From GCA-2731375 sp964462145 (GTDB lineage Bacteria; Pseudomonadota; Alphaproteobacteria; GCA-2731375), in NCBI GenBank assembly GCA_964462145.1, contig CAYWYB010000021.1, forward strand, positions 1 through 28,825: DNA of 28,825 bases, written 5' to 3'. This document shows positions 24,531-28,825 of this stretch, in pieces. Position 1 is the stretch's first letter. Every line of letters begins with the position of its first letter. The notes beneath the pieces were generated by a model. It made no database searches. It worked only from the letters and a program-made list of their open reading frames with translations, and was not told where the DNA came from. The translations under genes were made by a program, and so were the position numbers.

Positions 24531-24564
24531 CGCAAAACGCCAAAAACGCCAAAAACGGCGAAAA
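24531..24564. repeat. four short phased A-tract repeats
   Basis: CGCAAAA, CGCCAAAAA, CGCCAAAAA and CGGCGAAAA follow one another at 24531-24564 with a period of about nine bases, in the 92-base gap between rapZ and the EIIA gene. A purine-rich GGGGGGAGGG follows and is the likely ribosome-binding region for EIIA. Phased A-tracts can bend DNA. This could equally be a replication-slippage repeat. Confidence 0.6.
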
Positions 24565-24591
24565 CGACTTTGGGGGGAGGGCCGGCGATAG

Positions 24592-24996
24592 ATGATTGGC
24601 ATGGTTTTAGTGACCCATGGCCGTTTGGCGGATGAATTCATCGCCGCAACGGAACATGTGGTTGGCCCGCAAGAGGCCATCCGCGCTGTCAGTATTGGCC
24701 CGGATGACGATATGGAACAGCGCCGCAAGGAAATTGTGCAGGCGGTGGACGATGTGGATACGGGCAACGGGGTTATTCTGTTGACGGATATGTTCGGCGG
24801 CACGCCGTCCAACCTGGCCATATCTCTGTTGGACCGCGCCAACGTGGAGGTCATCGCGGGCATGAACCTGCCCATGCTGATCAAACTGGTAAAGGTGCGC
24901 CAGGATAACGATCTGCACGGCGCCGTGGCCAAGGCCCAGGAATCCGGCCGTAAATACATCAATGTCGCGTCAATTTTGCTGCAAGGCGACAAGTGA
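24592..24996 (+). CDS. PTS EIIA component, mannose/sorbose type
   Basis: A 134-residue soluble phosphocarrier of the EIIA-Man fold. The N-terminus MIGMVLVTHG carries the phosphorylated histidine (His9). The conserved DMFGGTPSNLA, and later GMNLPMLIKL, are typical. There is no fused IIB domain and no IIC/IID permease nearby, so it belongs to the regulatory phosphotransfer system of Alphaproteobacteria, receiving phosphate from HPr, rather than to sugar uptake. Its TGA overlaps the GTG start of the HPr gene in GTGA. Family members in related species talk to sensor kinases or transport; the target here is unknown. Confidence 0.93.
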   Translation: MIGMVLVTHGRLADEFIAATEHVVGPQEAIRAVSIGPDDDMEQRRKEIVQAVDDVDTGNGVILLTDMFGGTPSNLAISLLDRANVEVIAGMNLPMLIKLVKVRQDNDLHGAVAKAQESGRKYINVASILLQGDK

Positions 24997-25271
24997 GTAA
25001 CGATACGGTTCTCCGAACCCTCTCCATCATCAACCAGCGCGGTCTGCATGCCCGCGCCGCGGCCAAGTTCGTCAATTGCGCGGAACGTTTCGAGGCGGAG
25101 ATATTTGTCACCAGGCAGGGCCTTGAAGTGCCGGGCCGCTCTATCATGGGCTTGATGATGCTGGCGGCCGCGCCTGGCACAGAGATCGAGGTCCGCGCCA
25201 CCGGCGCGGACGCCGCCGAGGCCGTCGCCGCTCTGGCCGCCCTGACCGAGAATAAATTCGACGAAGACTGA
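24993..25271 (+). CDS. ptsH: phosphocarrier protein HPr
   Basis: A 92-residue HPr with the histidine phosphorylated by EI in RGLHARAAAKFV (His19, the equivalent of His15). The regulatory serine is in PGRSIMGLMML (Ser50, the equivalent of Ser46), with the usual 31-residue spacing. Having both sites fits the HPr kinase encoded upstream. It starts with GTG at 24993, overlapping the EIIA stop. Enzyme I (ptsP-type) is not in this window. It converges with regA, and the 59 bases between them show no strong terminator. Confidence 0.94.
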   Translation: MSNDTVLRTLSIINQRGLHARAAAKFVNCAERFEAEIFVTRQGLEVPGRSIMGLMMLAAAPGTEIEVRATGADAAEAVAALAALTENKFDED

Positions 25272-25330
25272 CGTCTTTCCGTTTGATACGGCAACGCCGA
25301 GCCAGCCCGCTCCCCCTGCTCCCTCTCGCG

Positions 25331-25894
25331 CTATTCCTTGGGTGAGCGCTTGGCCAGAATGCGTTGCAGGGTGCGCCGGTGCATGTTCAGCTGCCGGGCG
25401 GTCTCGGATACGTTGCGGTTGCACAATTCATAGACCCGCTGAATATGTTCCCAGCGTACGCGGTCGGCTGACATGGGCCGTTCGGGCGGGGCCGGGTTTT
25501 CGCCATCGCCGGCCAGCAATGCCGCTTCGATCGCATCGGCGTCCGCCGGTTTCGAAAGATAGTCAACAGCACCGAGTTTTACCGCCGCCACGGCGGTGGC
25601 GATATTGCCATAGCCGGTCAGCATGATGATGCGGCCGTTCGGGCGAGCCTCGCGCAGGGCGCCGACCACATCCAGGCCGCTGCCGTCTTCCAGGCGAAGA
25701 TCGATCACGGCATAGTCCGGCGCATGTTCGCGCGCCAGGGCAATGGCATCCTGCACCGAACCGGCGGTAATAACGGCAAAGCCGCGGCGCTCCATGGCCA
25801 CGGCCAGACGTTGCAGCCAGACCTGATCATCGTCGACCAATAGCAGAGAGCGCGTCACGTCAGCCCCGGCTCCACCAGTCTCTTCGCCTTGCAT
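25331..25894 (-). CDS. regA: redox response regulator RegA/ActR family
   Basis: A 187-residue two-component DNA-binding regulator. The receiver domain has LLLVDDDQVW with the acid pocket near 21-23, the phospho-aspartate in VIDLRLEDGSG (Asp65), Thr93 in MLTGYG and Lys115 in LSKPAD. The C-terminal Fis-type helix-turn-helix is NVSETARQLNMHRRTLQRIL, which in RegA/PrrA/ActR is nearly invariant. In related bacteria it controls photosynthesis, respiration and nitrogen or carbon fixation genes in response to redox state. Its ATG lies two bases after the regB stop on the same strand, so the two form one operon. The pre-receiver N-terminus is polar and variable. Confidence 0.95.
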   Translation of the reverse strand: MQGEETGGAGADVTRSLLLVDDDQVWLQRLAVAMERRGFAVITAGSVQDAIALAREHAPDYAVIDLRLEDGSGLDVVGALREARPNGRIIMLTGYGNIATAVAAVKLGAVDYLSKPADADAIEAALLAGDGENPAPPERPMSADRVRWEHIQRVYELCNRNVSETARQLNMHRRTLQRILAKRSPKE

Positions 25895-25896
25895 CG

Positions 25897-27264
25897 TCAG
25901 TATTCCCCTTGGCTTGCTTGTTGCAAATGCCCGCCTTCAACCGCCCCGTCGCCGGAATCGTCGATTGCAAGGTCTATTATGTGCCTTGGCCAGCGAATGA
26001 CAACCGTGGCGCCCAAACCTTGCCGCTGGTTGAAGAAATGCAGGGAGGCGCCGGTCCGCTCCAGCAAGGTCTTCGAGATAAAGACACCCAGCCCCATACG
26101 GCCGCTGCCGGGCCGGGTGGAGATATAAGGATCGCCCAGTAAGCCAAGGATGTTCGCCGCGAAACCCGGGCCGTTATCACTGATCGATAGTTCCACCTGT
26201 TCCTCGTCCCAGGTGAATTCCAGATCGACCTGGCTTCGGGCGAACTCCGTGGCATTTTCAATCAAGTTGCCCAGACCCTGCACCAACTCGGGGCTACGTT
26301 TGATCAAGGGGGGCGCGCCATTGGCTTTGGCCGTCACCACCACGGCGGTGTCGGCATCGCCATAGCGGGCCGCCATATCCGTTACCAGGGCGCCAAAGGT
26401 CATTCTTGACAGCGCCGGATCGGCGCCGGCGGATGGATCCCGGGCCAGACTCGCCAGGATGTCCCGGCAGCGCGCGACCTCACCATTTAGTATCTCCAGG
26501 TCCGCATGGGCCTCGCTGTTTTCCGGCTGTGTGTGCAACAATTCCTTGGCGACCAAGGCTATGGTGCCCAAGGGTGTGCCCAGTTCATGGGCCGCCGCCG
26601 CCGCCAGACTGCCCAGGGCGGATAATTCCTGCTCCTTTGACAGATGCGCCTGGGTCGCGGCCAGGGCATCCGCCATGCGCCGGGTCTCTTCAGCTACCCG
26701 CCAGGCGTAAAACATCAGGAAAAGCGTGCCCGACGTCAGCGAAACCCAGATCGCCGCGTCATAGATTTGCGGCAGCTCAAACCCTGGCGCGGGCCATGGC
26801 AGGGGCAAATGGAACAGTGCCAGCAGCGAGACGCAAAACAGTGCCAGCAGACCAAGCAGGATGGTGCTGCGCAAACTCAGGATCGTGGCCGAGATGGTTA
26901 CCGGCACCAGAAACAGCAGGGCGAAGGGATTATCCAGGCCGCCGGTCAGGTAGAGCAGCGCCGCCAATTGCAGGATGTCAAATGCGAGATAGGTGGCGGC
27001 GGCCCGGTCATGGTGCCATTCGCTCAGGCCATGGCGCGCCAAGATCCAAAGGTTGACCGCCGCCGAAGCGGCGATGGTCGCCATCGCCGGCACCATGGGC
27101 AAATCGTAGGCCAACAATTTGTCGACCACCAGCAGTGCCGCCAGCTGGCCAAAAATGGCCAGCCATCTGATCAACAACAAAGTGCGCACCCGCACCCGCC
27201 CCATGGCGGGGCGCGGCAGACCGGCGGACGTAATGCGGCTGGTCATCATCATGGCGGGCATCAT
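25897..27264 (-). CDS. regB: redox sensor histidine kinase RegB/PrrB family
   Basis: A 455-residue inner-membrane kinase with about six hydrophobic segments between residues 28 and 187. The quinone-binding motif is GGLDNPF (108-114), between helices. The H-box AAAHELGTPLG has His226. The redox-active cysteine motif VARCRDIL has Cys266, matching the Cys265 region of Rhodobacter capsulatus RegB. The N-box is NLIENATEF, G1 is DNGPGF and G2 is GMGLGVF. All features for ubiquinone and cysteine redox sensing are present. Several ATGs lie at the N-terminus, and the true start may be one of the later methionines before residue 22. It directly precedes regA. Confidence 0.94.
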   Translation of the reverse strand: MMPAMMMTSRITSAGLPRPAMGRVRVRTLLLIRWLAIFGQLAALLVVDKLLAYDLPMVPAMATIAASAAVNLWILARHGLSEWHHDRAAATYLAFDILQLAALLYLTGGLDNPFALLFLVPVTISATILSLRSTILLGLLALFCVSLLALFHLPLPWPAPGFELPQIYDAAIWVSLTSGTLFLMFYAWRVAEETRRMADALAATQAHLSKEQELSALGSLAAAAAHELGTPLGTIALVAKELLHTQPENSEAHADLEILNGEVARCRDILASLARDPSAGADPALSRMTFGALVTDMAARYGDADTAVVVTAKANGAPPLIKRSPELVQGLGNLIENATEFARSQVDLEFTWDEEQVELSISDNGPGFAANILGLLGDPYISTRPGSGRMGLGVFISKTLLERTGASLHFFNQRQGLGATVVIRWPRHIIDLAIDDSGDGAVEGGHLQQASQGEY

Positions 27265-27309
27265 AGGCTAAATGCGTCTGCCGGGCACCTGGAGCTCGGT
27301 TGCAAGCTC

Positions 27310-27507
27310 TTAGTGCGCGGACGCCCCCGCCTTAAGCACGAATTTGCGGTCACAATAGGGGCACTCGACCCAACTTTTCGTACCCATGCTCAAATACACC
27401 GTTGGGTGGCCCATGGCGGCATCGCCGCCTCCATCGCAGCGGACAGTGGCTTCATCGACTTCAATTGTTTCCGGCGCGTCATTGGCCATGGCGTTATCCA
27501 TTTGCAA
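27310..27507 (-). CDS. CHCC-type zinc-finger protein (NDUFS6-like)
   Basis: A small protein of 65 residues. The C-terminal half carries a probable zinc site: a cysteine in ATVRCDGG, a histidine in MGHPTVYL, and the pair in VECPYCDRKFVL. This is the zf-CHCC family related to the NDUFS6 subunit of mitochondrial complex I and common in Alphaproteobacteria. The frame opens with TTG at 27507, which has AAGGAAG seven bases upstream. ATG codons at 27501 and 27489 are alternatives. It lies 45 bases upstream of regB on the same strand, so it may be transcribed with the redox regulators. Confidence 0.88.
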   Translation of the reverse strand: MQMDNAMANDAPETIEVDEATVRCDGGGDAAMGHPTVYLSMGTKSWVECPYCDRKFVLKAGASAH

Positions 27508-27653
27508 AACCAGTCTTCCTTTGTGCTCCTGACCTCATGAAGAACGGCTCCAGCGGTCAGGGCGGGCAGCTTGTACCCGAGTTGATCCGGGTAGCATTGA
27601 AAATACTCCAGGCGGATGATACCCATTGCGGCCCGACAATCAACAGGCGCGCC
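27508..27653. promoter_or_regulatory. divergent intergenic region, CHCC protein / ABC ATPase
   Basis: About 146 bases between divergent starts must carry promoters for both directions. An in-frame ATG at 27537 could give the ABC ATPase a 39-residue extension, which would shorten this region. No clear promoter motif is seen. Confidence 0.35.
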
Positions 27654-28631
27654 ATGGCCCAGTCACCCTCCCGTACCGATTCCTCGCCACTGCGGCTGCC
27701 CGATTTGGCCATCAAGGCCCGCGGCCTTGGCAAGACCTACCGCGGGCGCCGGATGGTGGAGGCCTTGCGCGGGATTGACCTGGACATTCCCCGGGGCGCG
27801 ATTGTCGGCCTGCTGGGCCCGAACGGCGCCGGCAAATCCACCTTAATCAACATTCTGGCCGGACTGGTGATCAAGAGCAGGGGCGAGGTGGCGATTTGGG
27901 ATTTCGACATTGACCGCGATGGCCGCCAGGCACGCGGTGCCATTGGCGTGGTGCCCCAGGAAATCAATATCGACGCTTTTTTCACACCGCGCGAACTGCT
28001 GGAATTCCAGGCCGGCCTATACGGCGTGCCGCCGCGGGAGCGGCGCACGGACGAGATCCTCGCCGCGTTGCATCTGACGGCCCAGGCGGACCGGCCATCG
28101 CGTAGCCTTTCGGGCGGGATGCGGCGGCGGGTTCTGGTCGGCAAGGCAATGGTGCACAGCCCGCCGATTCTGGTTCTGGACGAACCAACGGCGGGTGTCG
28201 ACGTGGAATTGCGGCAACAATTATGGGACCATATTCGCGCCCTGAACCAAGCCGGGGTCACCATTATGCTGACCACCCATTACCTGGAAGAGGCGCAGCA
28301 GCTCTGCGATTCCATCGCCATCATCCATCAAGGCGAATTGGTTGCCCACGACAGCACGGAGCATCTGATTGAGCGCCTGGACCGCAAGGAGCTGACCATC
28401 CTGTTGGCGGATGACCTGGCTGATCTGCCGGTGGAACTGGCGGCTTTTGATTGCCGGTTGCGGCCGCCCCGGCGTCTGTCCATTGGCTACCGGCCTTCAC
28501 AAGCCGGGATAGAGGAAATACTCGCTGCCGTGCGCCAGGCGGGATTGGTCATCGCCGATCTAACCACCGAGGAAGGCGATCTGGAGGATATTTTCCTGGC
28601 TTTGACCTCTGATGCGGGATGCGAAACGTAG
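27654..28631 (+). CDS. ABC transporter ATP-binding protein, YadG-like
   Basis: A 325-residue ATPase of an ABC-2-type exporter. Walker A is GPNGAGKST (55-63). Then come the Q-loop VVPQE, the signature LSGGMRRR, Walker B ILVLDEPTAGVD and the H-loop TTHYLEEA. The C-terminal extension of about 90 residues and the order of motifs resemble E. coli YadG. Its partner YadH-type permease is not encoded in the 200 bases left in this window, nor upstream, so it may lie beyond the tRNA or elsewhere. The ATG at 27654 gives a normal length; a longer N-terminus is possible from 27537. The substrate is unknown, though CcmA/YadG relatives export lipids, glycans or drugs. Confidence 0.9.
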   Translation: MAQSPSRTDSSPLRLPDLAIKARGLGKTYRGRRMVEALRGIDLDIPRGAIVGLLGPNGAGKSTLINILAGLVIKSRGEVAIWDFDIDRDGRQARGAIGVVPQEINIDAFFTPRELLEFQAGLYGVPPRERRTDEILAALHLTAQADRPSRSLSGGMRRRVLVGKAMVHSPPILVLDEPTAGVDVELRQQLWDHIRALNQAGVTIMLTTHYLEEAQQLCDSIAIIHQGELVAHDSTEHLIERLDRKELTILLADDLADLPVELAAFDCRLRPPRRLSIGYRPSQAGIEEILAAVRQAGLVIADLTTEEGDLEDIFLALTSDAGCET

Positions 28632-28711
28632 ATCGGAGGCAAGCAACTGGACGCAGGGCCGCCAATACATCATCGGCGGCATGGGCTGTAGGTGGATTGG
28701 CAAACGCGCCC

Positions 28712-28740
28712 TTGCGGTATGACGCAAAATCCCCTAGCTT
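28712..28740 (+). promoter_or_regulatory. candidate tRNA promoter
   Basis: TTGCGG at 28712-28717 and TAGCTT at 28735-28740 are 17 bases apart, placing a start near 28747, about 30 bases before the tRNA. The -10 match is weak. Upstream, a hairpin GCCGCC/GGCGGC between about 28660 and 28682 lies after the ABC gene but has no T run. Confidence 0.4.
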
Positions 28741-28776
28741 GCGCCCGTTCCGGACAAATGCCGTCTGGACGTTTTG

Positions 28777-28825
<49 letters not shown>

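Noticed and set aside
24531..24564. CRISPR-like repeat
   Set aside because: Units are only about nine bases and contiguous, with no spacers and no cas genes.
23988..25424. A 478-codon minus-strand frame crossing the N run
   Set aside because: Only the part at 24078-24218 is meaningful (RNase T fragment). The rest is antisense to rapZ, EIIA, HPr and the intergenic repeat.

Overview
The window looks like a stretch of alphaproteobacterial chromosome, most like Rhodospirillales. The evidence is gene content and order: rpmH-rnpA-yidD-yidC-engB-argB, the short HPr kinase-RapZ-EIIA-HPr cluster, a RegB/RegA redox two-component pair next to a CHCC zinc-finger protein, and a membrane-anchored J-domain protein of the Pam18 type. 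Most of the window is GC-rich and densely packed, with many 1-8 nt gene overlaps. The first 3.8 kb is visibly more AT-rich. Nothing indicates a phage, plasmid, IS element or CRISPR array.

Layout. (1) 112-3763: two tandem, clearly paralogous CHASE4-type membrane histidine kinases separated by a very AT-rich intergenic islet. (2) 3764-9417, minus strand: an alpha/beta hydrolase, leucine dehydrogenase, a glutamine-synthetase-family ligase coupled to a MipA/OmpV outer-membrane protein, and an L-2-hydroxyglutarate-oxidase-like flavoprotein. (3) 9521-15744, plus strand: a DUF3179 protein, a VWA-like protein and a J-domain membrane protein, then galU, ugd and a phosphomannomutase/phosphoglucomutase, which make nucleotide-sugar precursors for surface polysaccharide. 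(4) 15741-17917, minus strand: a TVP38-type membrane protein and a mercuric-reductase-like flavoprotein. (5) 18123-22496, plus strand: a good sigma-70 promoter followed by rpmH, rnpA, yidD, yidC, engB and argB, covering ribosome, RNase P, membrane insertion and arginine synthesis. (6) 22630-25271, plus strand: an EthD-like protein, then hprK, rapZ, a mannose-type EIIA and HPr, which form a regulatory phosphotransfer system. (7) 25331-27507, minus strand: CHCC zinc finger, regB and regA. (8) 27654-28825: a YadG-like ABC ATPase and the 5' part of a tRNA-Arg(CCG).

The most important irregularity is in rapZ. Its reading frame runs normally to about 24088. It is then replaced by about 130-140 nt that, read on the minus strand, encode a piece of RNase T, an exonuclease typical of Gammaproteobacteria. 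Ten Ns follow, and then the true rapZ C-terminus resumes in a new segment. This looks like a chimeric contig end at a scaffold gap rather than biology. About 20 RapZ residues are missing.

I found no convincing wholly new system. The most interesting biological candidates are the VWA/J-domain pair, the duplicated CHASE4 kinases without a regulator, and the outer-membrane-protein/glutamine-synthetase-like coupled pair. Function calls come from recognised motifs and remembered family sequences. No search was run.
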